NCBI GenBank assembly: GCA_016707285.1
Contig: JADJIA010000012.1
Coordinates: 5,462 to 69,461, forward strand
Direction of reading: 5' to 3'
DNA length: 64,000 nucleotides
From: Ignavibacteriales bacterium
Lineage (GTDB): Bacteria > Bacteroidota > Ignavibacteria > Ignavibacteriales > Ignavibacteriaceae
The notes under the pieces are model-generated. The model did not search any database, was not told where the DNA came from, and saw only the letters and a program-made list of their open reading frames with translations. This document shows, piece after piece, positions 53,995 through 63,116 of this stretch; positions within the stretch are counted from its first letter, which is position 1, and every line of letters begins with the position of its first letter. A program made the translations under genes and the position numbers.

Positions 53995-54169
53995 ATTGGT
54001 TTGTTTACAGGGAGATTCTGTTGATTGTTCCTGAAAAAGAGGAATAACACGGCAATTTGTGAAAAATTTGTGACAATAAAAGTCCAAAAATTTACATTCC
54101 AAAGTTAACTATTTTGAAGGAATTGCTATTTTATATTTAAATTACGAATAATTAATTAAGATCATTATT

Positions 54170-54559
54170 TTGCCGGAAACAAAGAACAGTTTGAACATCC
54201 TGATAATCGGAGGAGTAACTTTTGTTGTCCTCATCATCATCTCTTTTCTCATTTTCAATTATTACTTCTCAATTTATGAAGTGACCTTTGGAAAAGTGCC
54301 AGGGAAAGTAAAAATCGGCGATTCGGTTACGATCTCCCTTACTCCAATCAACGGGGCTGGCACAATAGTACCCTTCCGCACTTCTCCATTCGAAATCAAA
54401 TTTATCGAAGGAGAATCGATCATAAAAGTTGTTGATGACAAATCAGCCGAAGGCGAGTTTGTTTTCAAAACCACCTCCCCCGGAATCACTAAACTTTTAG
54501 TCACCCCAAAACATGCTTTGAAACCAACAATATTCGAGATCATAGTTGAAATCCAATAA
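54170..54559 (+). CDS. Membrane-anchored Ig-like-domain protein
   Basis: A 129-aa protein with one TM helix (residues about 9-33) and an extracytoplasmic beta domain of about 90 residues (VTFGKVPGKVKIGDSVTISL, ending PTIFEIIVEI). The start is TTG 54170, weak evidence; no ATG precedes the TM helix. Function is unknown. It lies divergent to the TPR gene. Confidence 0.55.
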   Translation: MPETKNSLNILIIGGVTFVVLIIISFLIFNYYFSIYEVTFGKVPGKVKIGDSVTISLTPINGAGTIVPFRTSPFEIKFIEGESIIKVVDDKSAEGEFVFKTTSPGITKLLVTPKHALKPTIFEIIVEIQ

Positions 54560-54572
54560 TTTAAGATAGAAC

Positions 54573-54720
54573 ACGGATTTCACGGATTACACACTGATTT
54601 TCACGGATGGGATTTAAAAGTCGAGAGAATTTTCAATCGTAATCCTCCCCTCGCCTTTTAGGAGAGGGGCCGGGGGTGAGGTCTTTTTGTGGTTTATCCC
54701 CTCCTTTGCGTTCTTGGCGG
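54573..54720. repeat. Intergenic repeat cluster: CACGGATT phrase and a CCCCTC palindrome
   Basis: From 54573 to 54610 the phrase CACGGATTTCACGGATT is the reverse form of the repeat at 49919-50010. From 54646 to 54684 a palindrome (CCCCTCGCC, GGAGAGGGG) is followed by CCGGGGGTGAGG, and at 54702-54732 the phrase TTTGCGTTCTTGGCGG occurs, both of a wording that recurs in many bacterial genomes. No gene is seen in 54560-54832. Confidence 0.6.
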
Positions 54721-54832
54721 CCTTTGCGGTTTAACTCCTTCTCAACTTCCCTTGTCCCATTTATCACGACCTTTTCAATTTATCTCAATATTTTTTGTAA
54801 ATTAAGGGTTATAAAAAATAAGAAATTGTTGT

Positions 54833-55603
54833 ATGAAAAAGATATTCATCATCGTCTTTTCCTTTTTGTTATCCATTCCTGTTTACTCCCAAATTCTTGC
54901 CGGAGAAAAGCTTGATTTTGAGCCCCGGTTTCTTGTGGATATGCCCACTGCGGGAGTGTTAAAAAGAGGTTATGTAAGTGTAGGTTCCGACCTGATGCCG
55001 GGAGGTGTCCTGCTTACAAGGCTTGATGTTGGTGTATTTGATAACTTGAGTTTTGGGATTTCTTACGGTGGTGAAAATGTGATCGGTTCAGGTGATGTTT
55101 TTTGGTATAAATATCCGGGTGTTAATATAAGATTTAAATTAATTGATGAGAGTCTCTCTCTTCCTTCCATTGCTGTTGGGGCAGACCTTCAGGGAAAAGG
55201 GAGATATTTTGATTCCGAAAGTAGATACGAAATAAAATCTCCCGGTATCTTTGCGGCTGTGAGTAAAAACTACAAACTGCTCGGTTATTTAAGTCTTCAC
55301 GGAACCGTAAACTACTCCTTTGAACAGAAGGATGGTGACGGTTTTGCCAATTTTATGGTCGGAATCGAGAAAACTGTAGGTCCAAGTGTAAGTGTAATGG
55401 TGGAATACAACTTTGGATTTAATGACAATTCCAACGACCGTTACGGAAAAGGTAACGGATATTTACACGCCGGTATAAGATGGGCAGTCGCAGAAGGATT
55501 TTCCCTCGGCTTCGATTTCCGCGATCTGCTCAACAACAAAAAATGGTCACCCTCAACCGCCGACAGAGGCATAAAGTTTGAGTTCACCCGACGGATACTT
55601 TAA
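54833..55603 (+). CDS. Outer-membrane beta-barrel protein of unknown function
   Basis: A 256-aa exported protein. The signal peptide is residues 1-19 (ending PVYSQ). Repeated strands with alternating aromatic residues (RGYVSVGSDLMPGG, LSFGISYGGENV, VSVMVEYNFGF) indicate a small barrel of 10-12 strands, ending in the segment FEFTRRIL, where most barrels end in Phe. I do not recognise the family beyond a general resemblance to YjbH-like barrels. Confidence 0.7.
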   Translation: MKKIFIIVFSFLLSIPVYSQILAGEKLDFEPRFLVDMPTAGVLKRGYVSVGSDLMPGGVLLTRLDVGVFDNLSFGISYGGENVIGSGDVFWYKYPGVNIRFKLIDESLSLPSIAVGADLQGKGRYFDSESRYEIKSPGIFAAVSKNYKLLGYLSLHGTVNYSFEQKDGDGFANFMVGIEKTVGPSVSVMVEYNFGFNDNSNDRYGKGNGYLHAGIRWAVAEGFSLGFDFRDLLNNKKWSPSTADRGIKFEFTRRIL

Positions 55604-55663
55604 AATAGTTACATAGATTCCAGGGATGGGCCCAAATATTCATGGTCTCACGTTTCTTTAATC

Positions 55664-55781
55664 TCTGAGGTTCTAAAGTACTCAAGTCACCGAAGTTCTG
55701 AGGTTCTGAAGTTCCGAAGTACTCAAGTCACCGAAGTTCTGAGGTTCCAACTGAAGTTCAGGAGTTCCGAAGTTCCCCCTG
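55664..55781. repeat. Octamer array (GAAGTTCT), inverse of the 49789 array
   Basis: Units of GAAGTTCT/GAGGTTCT, the reverse complement of the octamer at 49789-49884, are interrupted by AAGTACTCAAGTCACC, which occurs twice about 40 bp apart. Confidence 0.75.
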
Positions 55782-55846
55782 AATCCTTTTTCAATTCCCT
55801 ACATCTCACCAATAAAGAAAAAGATTTTTTTACCAACGGAGAAAAC

Positions 55847-56215
55847 ATGACCGAGCATCTAACTAAAGAGACCTTCCTTAAAAAGGTTTTTAATTTTGAG
55901 GAAAACCAGGATTGGAAATTTGAAGGTGACAAACCTTGTCTTATCGATTTTTATGCTGACTGGTGCGGTCCCTGCAAAATGGTTGCACCTGTTCTCGAAG
56001 AACTGTCGAATGAATACAAAGACCAGGTAAATATTTACAAAATAGATACAGAAGCCGAGCAGGAACTTGCTGCTGCTTTTGGAATAAGAAGCATCCCTTC
56101 ACTCCTATTTGTCCCTATGAAAGGACAACCAAGAATGGCTCAGGGAGCTCTTCCAAAACCTTCCCTCGTCGAGATAATCGACAAACTTCTTATAAAAGAA
56201 GAAGAATTAAACTAA
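55847..56215 (+). CDS. trxA: Thioredoxin
   Basis: A 122-aa cytoplasmic thioredoxin that reduces protein disulfides. The active site is Cys40-Gly-Pro-Cys43 (DWCGPCKM), and the cis-Pro is in IRSIPSLLF. The N-terminal extension of about 15 residues over the E. coli protein is mild. GGAG lies upstream of the ATG. A strong terminator follows. Confidence 0.92.
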   Translation: MTEHLTKETFLKKVFNFEENQDWKFEGDKPCLIDFYADWCGPCKMVAPVLEELSNEYKDQVNIYKIDTEAEQELAAAFGIRSIPSLLFVPMKGQPRMAQGALPKPSLVEIIDKLLIKEEELN

Positions 56216-56224
56216 ACCAAAAAG

Positions 56225-56255
56225 GCTGTCCCAAAAGGGCAGCTTTTTTTTTTTA
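56225..56255 (+). terminator. Rho-independent terminator after trxA
   Basis: Stem GCTGTCC / GGGCAGC (one T-G wobble, loop of five) followed by eleven T residues. Confidence 0.85.
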
Positions 56256-56325
56256 ACCACTATTAAATAATACCTTCCTTGCCCATTAGGTTTTAAAATT
56301 TCTTCTTTTTATATTAAGTGGTCAA

Positions 56326-56558
56326 ATGGAACTCATTATGAGAAGTTTTTAATTATTATAGGCATGGCAAGTTCACTCCTGTTTTCGCAATGGAGCGAAT
56401 TAAAGATTTCTCCTTTTAACGGGAAGATCAATGGTTTTTACCTGACCGATTCACTGAATATAACTGCGGTTTTTTCCGGTGACTCATGTTATGTTATTAA
56501 AAGCAGCGACGGAGGCAGAAACTGGTTTATCTCTGTGGTTTTTAAAGATGCAAATTAG
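56326..56558 (+). pseudogene. Truncated copy of family A (BNR/YCF48-like) secreted protein
   Basis: The start matches the other two A copies (ATG GAA NTC ATT ATG at 56326-56340). One T too few in the T run near 56349 breaks the signal peptide; the rest reads MASSLLFSQWSELKISPF, then ITAVFSGDSCYVIKSSDGG. After only about 60 residues the frame ends VVFKDAN and a stop, where the sequence AAAGATGCAAATTAGATAAAATGAAAA is the same as that between the second A copy and the third B copy (61707-61735). An internal deletion removed most of the gene. Confidence 0.7.
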
Positions 56559-56584
56559 ATAAAATGAAAAATGATAGGATTAAA

Positions 56585-57553
56585 ATGAAAAAAGAATTAT
56601 ATCCCCTCCTGTTAATCAGCATATTTCTACTGATTCCGGTTCTCTCATTCAACATTTATGCTCAAACCACTCCATTTTTTGTGATGAGCCTTCAGGATAA
56701 GGATAAGTACATCCAGACATCTGAATCCAGGGTGGGTGCAATTATAACAACCGAAAAATCTTTGTATGAAGCATCAGTGGATTCCATGGTGGTCCATGAT
56801 GGTATTAAATTCTACCGGGGTTATTTCATCTCCCCAACTTCTTATCTCGGAATGGATGAAGCAAATAATAAGTTATACTTTCTCAAAGATGGTAACAAGT
56901 ATATGATGTTAGATTTTAACATCCCCCCTCAGGGTACTTTTACCGGATATTTGTTGGGAACAACTCCTGTTCAAATTTTTGTGGGTGGAACTGATGGGGC
57001 AAGATATTATACTTTTACAGAGAGTAACCCTATGGGTAGCTCGTCAACAACATATTGGGTTCAAAGGAGTCGCGGTTTTGTAGAAAAACATTCAGGCTTT
57101 TCAGTTTCATACTATGGGTCTTCAAGTCACTCCTGGTCTTCATTTGATCAAATTCGTTTCAATAAAAATGGCGATACGATCTACAAAGCTGAAACCTGGG
57201 CACCAAAAATCTCCTATACTACGGGGACGACTACAAAAGTTTTCCTCAAAACCTTTTCAGTCAATACCAATCATGACCTGAACACTCAGCTTTCAAAATA
57301 TATCCCCGCAATAAATTTTAACGATTCCCTTTTCATCCGTTACTTCTACACAAACGGGATCGATTCTACCGCTATAGTTGTAAAAGGAATTGCTGCTGCA
57401 ACCCCTGTCACAACCTTTAACCTGCAACTCGATAGCGTAAAAATGAAAGCCGGCTACAAATTTAAGTACAGATTTACTCTGCGCGATAAATTTTACAGAC
57501 CCAAATTGGTCTTACCATCCTTCTTCAACCGGATACAATACATTAAGCTGTGA
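56585..57553 (+). CDS. Family B secreted protein, copy 1, N-terminal part
   Basis: About 322 aa of a T9SS cargo. The ATG at 56585 has AGG at the right distance and a signal peptide ending AQTTPFF. The body is beta-rich with no domain I recognise (TTPFFVMSLQDKDKYI, GMDEANNKLYFLKDG, FNDSLFIRYFYTNG, RFTLRDKFYRPKLV). The frame runs out at KLVLPSFFNRIQYIKL; comparison with copy 2 (RPKLVYHPTSTGYNTL) shows that one extra T near 57512 causes it. The continuation is at 57567-57875. Confidence 0.7.
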   Translation: MKKELYPLLLISIFLLIPVLSFNIYAQTTPFFVMSLQDKDKYIQTSESRVGAIITTEKSLYEASVDSMVVHDGIKFYRGYFISPTSYLGMDEANNKLYFLKDGNKYMMLDFNIPPQGTFTGYLLGTTPVQIFVGGTDGARYYTFTESNPMGSSSTTYWVQRSRGFVEKHSGFSVSYYGSSSHSWSSFDQIRFNKNGDTIYKAETWAPKISYTTGTTTKVFLKTFSVNTNHDLNTQLSKYIPAINFNDSLFIRYFYTNGIDSTAIVVKGIAAATPVTTFNLQLDSVKMKAGYKFKYRFTLRDKFYRPKLVLPSFFNRIQYIKL

Positions 57554-57566
57554 CTCAAGTCTTCTA

Positions 57567-57875
57567 TTGAGCCCGGCCAGTCCCCAAATTCCAGCTTCGA
57601 TCGATTTGGAAGCTTTTCCAAATCCCGTTTCAATAAATAACAATTCCGGGAAAAGTTCTGTCACAATCCGGTTTAATATGCCCTCGGCCGGTTATGCCGA
57701 GGGAACAGTTTATGATATCTTGGGCAGAGATGTAACCAAAATTGTTGATGGTGTTTTACCCGCAGGAGATAATTTAATAAAATTTGATACAGCAGGGCTT
57801 ACCTCCGGAGTTTATATTTTTAGGTTAATAACCAAATCTAATATAGAGCATATAAAAATATTAGTAACGAAATGA
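57567..57875 (+). CDS. Family B secreted protein, copy 1, T9SS sorting domain (separated by frameshift)
   Basis: The piece carries the sorting domain (SIDLEAFPNPVSINNNSG, SAGYAEGTVYDILGRDV, ending IEHIKILVTK). It belongs to the frame at 56585-57553. The stop overlaps the start of copy 2 by ATGA. Confidence 0.75.
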   Translation: MSPASPQIPASIDLEAFPNPVSINNNSGKSSVTIRFNMPSAGYAEGTVYDILGRDVTKIVDGVLPAGDNLIKFDTAGLTSGVYIFRLITKSNIEHIKILVTK

Positions 57876-59217
57876 AAAATGAATTACACCATAGCCTGTT
57901 AATCAGCATATTTACACTAATGCTGGTTCCCTTTTTGAACATTTATGCTCAAACAACGCCATTTTTTGTGATGAGTCCAAACGATAAGGAACAGTATGTG
58001 AAAACAAAATCTGCTTGGGAATATTCTATGACAACATCAACCACCAAATCACTTCATCAAACATCTGTGAACTCCATGATTGAGGTTGATGGTATTAAGT
58101 TTTATAAAGGTTATTGTGTTTCGCCCGAAACTTATTTTGGGATGGATGAAGTAAATAACAAATTGTACTTCCTGAAAGATGGTGCTAAAATTATGATGAT
58201 CGATTTTAGTATCCCACCCGGAGGAAGTTTTGTTGGACGGTTTCCAGGATTTTCATCTGACATTACTATATCTGTAAGCGGAAATGACTCTGTAAGAAAC
58301 TATGGTTATTATGTAACATATGCGCTGGGTAGCCAATCAATTGATTATCGCGTTGAAAAACAACTGGGTTTTCGCCAATGGCATAGAGTTTATTCATATT
58401 CAAACTCGAGAGGGTCTAGTGATGACTATTCCACTTTCGATCTGATAAGATTCGATAAAAATGGTGATACACTTTATAAAACTCAAACCTGGGCACCTGT
58501 TCTTTCATATACCCCGGATTCGGTTACAACTGTATTCAAAAAGACCTTTACCGTTAATACTACACACAATGTAAACAACCTCTTCTCCACATATATCCCT
58601 GGCATAAATTTTAACGATTCACTTTTCATGTTGTATTATTATTCAAGTGGTTCAGACTCCACCACTCCGGTTTTAAGGGCTGTGGCAGCTTCAACTCCCG
58701 TCACTACCTTCATCCTGCAACTCGACAGTACAAAAATGAAAACCGGCTACAAGTTTAAATACCGTTTTGCTTTGCGTGATAAATTTTACAGACCCAAATT
58801 GGTTTACCATCCTACTTCAACCGGATACAATACATTGAGCATTGACTCAAGTCTTATAACGAGCGGTGACTCGAGTCATATTTTGAACGGTGACTCAAGC
58901 AATGTAACGACTCCACCCACCAACACACAAATCCCTGTTTCGATCGATTTGAGGTCATTTCCTAATCCGGTATCTCTGAACAACAATTTGGGAAACCAAT
59001 CTGCCACCATACGATTTAATATGCTATCTGCCGGTCATGCCAAAGGAACACTTTATGACATCCTTGGCAGACCCGTAGCCGACATTGTTGATGGTAACTT
59101 CCCTGTCGGCGAAAATTCAATAAAGTTGGATGCTGCAGGACTTCCTACGGGTATGTACATTTTTAGATTAACAACAAATCCGGTATAGAGCACATAAAAA
59201 TATTAGTAACCAAATAG
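57872..59217 (+). CDS. Family B secreted protein, copy 2
   Basis: A T9SS cargo of about 448 aa (438 in the uninterrupted frame to 59188). The signal peptide ends FLNIYAQTTPFF; the middle is the same beta-rich domain as copy 1, then a Ser/Asp-rich linker (SSLITSGDSSHILNGDSSN) and the sorting domain. A missing base near 59176 truncates the last codons; correct reading gives KSGIEHIKILVTK with stop TAG 59215-59217. Its start is coupled to copy 1. The segment 58929-59133 is nearly identical to 62755-62956 in copy 3. Confidence 0.75.
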
Positions 59218-59220
59218 CTG

Positions 59221-59249
59221 CCTGATAAAACTAACTATAATGTATCAGG
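59221..59249 (+). repeat. B-A spacer inverted repeat, copy 1
   Basis: CCTGATA and TATCAGG separated by 15 bases in a spacer repeated at 63046-63074. It may be an attenuator or weak terminator between B and A genes. Confidence 0.6.
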
Positions 59250-59275
59250 TTAAAGAAAATTTTTTTGGAGTAAAA

Positions 59276-59440
59276 ATGGAAATCATTATGAAAAAATTAT
59301 TTATCATACTTTTAGTGTTTAGTTCTCTATTGTTCTCCCAGTGGGGCTGTTAAAATTTACCCATTCCAAGGCAATTTCCGCAATTTCCATGTGAAGGATT
59401 CTTTACATATCACTGCTGTTATTATGCAGACACATCAAAA
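59276..59440 (+). CDS. Family A protein, copy 2, 5' end (broken by two frameshifts)
   Basis: The ATG at 59276 with GGAG five bases upstream gives MEIIMKKLFIILLVFSSLLFSQW, then a stop. Reading on in the next frame yields AVKIYPFQGNFRNFHVKDSL and then another shift near 59430 joins DTSKVVKTTNGGRDW at 59441 onward. Copy 3 shows the same protein in one open frame (SQWEEVDIYPFSG). Confidence 0.65.
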
Positions 59441-60622
59441 GTGGTAAAAACGACGAATGGTGGTAGAGACTGGCAAGTGGTAAACGGAAATCTCCCGCCA
59501 TTGATTTCTAAAGCCATTTTCTTCGATGAACTCAATATTCTGATCTTTGGTTACAATGCGCCAATGGAGGGATACCGCTCGACCGATGGTGGTGTAACAT
59601 GGGTCTCCATCCCGATTCCTCAAAGATTTGACTATATGACGGATGTCCAGTTTTTGGATTCCAATTTGGGATATGCTATTGTTGAAGATAGACAAACAGC
59701 AGGAAATCCAAAACGACTGATAAAAACCACCGATGGGGGCTTGAATTGGGTAATCATGGATTATTCATTTGGTCAGATGTATTATCTGCATTTTGTTAAT
59801 CCACTACGTGGATGGGTATACTATGACAAGTTATATCAAACTACTGATGGTGGTGTTTCTTTTTCGTTGATGCAGAAACCTGTAAATATGCAACACATCG
59901 TATCCGCAGATATTCTTCATGACACATTAATGGTAATCGGTGGATTCAGGATTTACTACGATTCTCCAAACTATTCATATAAAAGTCCTCAAGTCGCTTT
60001 TTCTTCAAACAGTGGTCAAACCTGGAACTATAAGGATCTCCCTGCTTGGACAAACGGTTCGATACACGATATTACATTTATTGATCCGGAAAATGTTGTG
60101 GGGGTTTGTTCCGAAGGCATTGGGGTTGTTTATACAACTAACGCAGGAACCAGTTGGGGCTTTGGGGAAGGAAGGATAAGTGAATTCGGAATTTCCTCTA
60201 TTGAGATCAAGGACGGGAGTGTATACGCCGCCGGTGATAACGGTACTTTTTTTTCGACCGTTACCTCTCTTTCACAACCATGGAAAGTGGTGAGTGATTA
60301 TTCATCAGCAGACATTCGAAACGCGTATTTTCGAGATCCTGGATTCGTGATATTAGGTACAGATAGCAAGAAGATTCTTATTTCATCTGATAAAGGTAAC
60401 ACTTGGATGTCGAAGATACTGTATGGGGGGGTTCCATATGCTGTTGCCATGGGTCCTGACTCAGTTATCTACGCGGCTACAAACCGGGCGTTTTTCCGTT
60501 CAACTGACATGGGAATAAATTTCGATTCGATAGCTGCCTCTCCTCTACTTTGCCTTTGGGGCTTGATGTGCTTCCTGACAACGATATATGGCTTACCACT
60601 CCATTTGGCATTTATTACATGA
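59441..60622 (+). CDS. Family A (BNR/YCF48-like) secreted protein, copy 2, propeller part
   Basis: About 393 aa of beta-propeller repeats with the SDGGxxW signature of BNR/YCF48 folds: KTTNGGRDWQVV, RSTDGGVTWVSI, KTTDGGLNWVIM, QTTDGGVSF, SSNSGQTWNY, SSDKGNTWM. The start is not at 59441 but at 59276. The frame is lost near 60540-60550 and continues to 60681 in shifted frames, where the text reads LPLGLDVLPDNDIW. Likely a surface or extracellular protein; no enzyme motif seen. Confidence 0.75.
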   Translation: MVKTTNGGRDWQVVNGNLPPLISKAIFFDELNILIFGYNAPMEGYRSTDGGVTWVSIPIPQRFDYMTDVQFLDSNLGYAIVEDRQTAGNPKRLIKTTDGGLNWVIMDYSFGQMYYLHFVNPLRGWVYYDKLYQTTDGGVSFSLMQKPVNMQHIVSADILHDTLMVIGGFRIYYDSPNYSYKSPQVAFSSNSGQTWNYKDLPAWTNGSIHDITFIDPENVVGVCSEGIGVVYTTNAGTSWGFGEGRISEFGISSIEIKDGSVYAAGDNGTFFSTVTSLSQPWKVVSDYSSADIRNAYFRDPGFVILGTDSKKILISSDKGNTWMSKILYGGVPYAVAMGPDSVIYAATNRAFFRSTDMGINFDSIAASPLLCLWGLMCFLTTIYGLPLHLAFIT

Positions 60623-60680
60623 GTAATGGCGGTTCAACACCGGAACTCGGTCGCCCCCCAATGTTGATGTCAATGCCCCG

Positions 60681-61712
60681 GTGAGTATTTTTGAAGGTGG
60701 TACAATCTACTTTTGTGGTGATGGAAAGATTCATAAATCAACAGATTTTGGACTCAGTTGGAACATCATTCTCAGCTCACAAGTTAGATATTCAACTGTG
60801 GATTTTTACGATATAATGAACGGAATTGTTACAGGTCAGCAAGGGGTGATGCTTCGAACCCGTGATGGAGGTGTGACATTTGAACAGTTTGTTATTCCCG
60901 GTGCTACCTACCCTTATCGACTTCCTTTTTTCTTCGACTCGTTAAATATCTTTATCAATACATCAAAACTTTATTCAAGTTATGATGGTGGTTATTCATG
61001 GAGATCAAACGAATTTTTGGTTTCGGGCTTCCAATCATACCTTGAGTGGATGCACATGTATGACCATTTTGAAGGAATTGCTGTGGCTCGAATAAGAGGT
61101 GTTGCCAAAACCTATAACCGGGGCAACACACCTGTTGAGATGTCCTCATTTTCCGCAATTCCATTAGGCAATAAAGTCACACTTCAATGGACGACCGAGA
61201 CCGAAACCAACAACATGGGTTTTGAGATCGAACGAAGATTCAAAAATGGTGACTGGCAGAAAATTGGTTTTTCTAAAGGTCACGGAACTGTAACACAAAA
61301 GGTCTTTTACACATTTGATGATCTAACTCTCTCAGAACAAGGAATCGTTTATTACCGCCTAAAACAAATAGACTATAACGGTGAATTTGAATACTCAAAT
61401 GAAGTGGAAGTGTTATTGGGCGAAATACCCGAGAATTATTCAATTCAACAGAACTACCCAAACCCGTTTAATCCTTCAACAAAGGTGACATTTTCACTCC
61501 CCGAAGAAAACAAAGTTGTGATAAAGGTCTTCAATGCAATGGGTGAACTAGTGAAAGAAATTGATAAGGGAAATCTTAGTCATGGCTATTTTGAGCAGGA
61601 TTTTGAAATGGGCACCGAATCTTCGGGAATGTATTTCTGTCAGGTTCTTTGTACAAATACAATCTCAGGTAGAACAAAATCGCTTACGATTAAAATGGTT
61701 TTGATGAAATAA
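60681..61712 (+). CDS. Family A secreted protein, copy 2, C-terminal part with T9SS sorting domain
   Basis: The piece holds two more propeller blades (HKSTDFGLSWNI, RTRDGGVTFEQF, SYDGGYSWRS), an FN3-like domain (NNMGFEIERRFKNGDWQKI) and the sorting domain (YPNPFNPSTKVTFSLP, ending LTIKMVLMK). The frame joins the preceding piece after a base change in the run of C residues near 60652-60658. Full-length copy 2 would be about 810 aa. Confidence 0.8.
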   Translation: MSIFEGGTIYFCGDGKIHKSTDFGLSWNIILSSQVRYSTVDFYDIMNGIVTGQQGVMLRTRDGGVTFEQFVIPGATYPYRLPFFFDSLNIFINTSKLYSSYDGGYSWRSNEFLVSGFQSYLEWMHMYDHFEGIAVARIRGVAKTYNRGNTPVEMSSFSAIPLGNKVTLQWTTETETNNMGFEIERRFKNGDWQKIGFSKGHGTVTQKVFYTFDDLTLSEQGIVYYRLKQIDYNGEFEYSNEVEVLLGEIPENYSIQQNYPNPFNPSTKVTFSLPEENKVVIKVFNAMGELVKEIDKGNLSHGYFEQDFEMGTESSGMYFCQVLCTNTISGRTKSLTIKMVLMK

Positions 61713-61751
61713 AGATGCAAATTAGATAAAATGAAAAAGAAAAGTATAAAT

Positions 61752-63042
61752 ATGGAAAAAGAAAAATTTCCACGCTTGATAATCAGCATATTTACACTAA
61801 TGCTGGTTCCCTTTTTGAACATTTATGCTCAAACAACACCATTTTTTGTAATGAGTCTTCAAGATAAGGAACAGTACATCTATAAATGGAATCAATTTGA
61901 TAATTGGAGCAATAGTACTACCATTTCTAATTCGCAAACTTCGGTCAAGTTAATGATTGAAATCGATGGTATCAAATTCTATAATGGTTATTGTGGCAGT
62001 CCGTTTAGTTATTTTGGGATGGATGAAGCTAATAATAAATTATACTATTTACGAGGCAGTACAAAATATATGATGTTAGATTTTAACATCCCTCCGGGTG
62101 GAAGTTATGTCGGACACCTTGACAATCTTGGTGGACCATATACTGTTTATGTTAGCGGAACTGATTCAGTAAGAACTTATAAAGTCGAAGTCACCAACGA
62201 GTCTACAATCAAAAAAAGCGAATATCAAGTTGAAAGAGGACTTGGGTTACGCCGAATCTACTACTACCATTATTATCTGACTTTTTGGGGGTATAGCAGG
62301 GAGTACACTTCATTCGAAATGTTAAGATTTAATCAAAATGGTGACACTATCTATAATGTTCAAAACTGGGCACCTATTCTTACTTATTACTCGAATCCAA
62401 ATATTTCCGTATTCGAGAAGACTTTTACTGTTAATACGACACACGATATGCACAACTACTTCGCCCAATATACATCAGATTTAAATTTTAACGATTCTCT
62501 CTTCATTTGGTATTATTATTCAAATGATTCAGTCTCCACTACACCTGTTTTGAGTGCTGTGGCAGCTACAACACCCACCACTACATTCACAATGCAACTT
62601 GATAGCACAAAAATGAAAGCAGGGTTAAAATTTAGATACAGATTTATTTTGCGTGACAAATTTTTTAGAGCAAAAACGGTCTCAAATCCCTCTCCGATTG
62701 GGGTTCATACTTTAACTTATAAACCAACTGTTGGCTTGATTGAGGATGATCCCCAAATCCCTGTTTCGATCGATTTGAGGTCATTTCCTAATCCTGTTTC
62801 ACTGAACAACAATTTGGGAAACCAATCTGCCACCATACGATTTAATATGCTATCTGCCGGTCATGCCAAAGGAACACTTTACGACATCCTTGGCAGACCC
62901 GTAACACATTGTTGATGGTAACTTCCCTGTCGGCGAAAATTCAATAAAATTTGTTCCAGTGGGGCTTACTTCCGGTGTGTATGTTTTTAGATTGACAACT
63001 AAATCCGGATTAGAGCATATAAAAATATTAGTAACCAAATAG
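61752..63042 (+). CDS. Family B secreted protein, copy 3
   Basis: A T9SS cargo of about 430 aa (388 in the uninterrupted frame, to 62915). The ATG at 61752 gives a signal peptide ending FLNIYAQTTPFF, identical to copy 2. The body resembles the other copies (FGMDEANNKLYYLRGST, RFILRDKFFRAKTV). Near 62904 two bases are lost and others changed relative to copy 2 (GTAGCCGACATT to GTAACACATT), truncating the sorting domain; the same reading continues to TAG 63040-63042. This change is not in a homopolymer, so it may be a true mutation. Confidence 0.7.
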
Positions 63043-63045
63043 CCT

Positions 63046-63074
63046 CCTGATAAAACTAACTATAATGTATCAGG
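63046..63074 (+). repeat. B-A spacer inverted repeat, copy 2
   Basis: Same CCTGATA / TATCAGG inverted repeat and flanks as at 59221-59249, again between a B stop and an A start. Confidence 0.6.
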
Positions 63075-63116
63075 TTGAAAGAACTCTTTTTTTGGAATAA
63101 AAAAGTGGAAATCATT

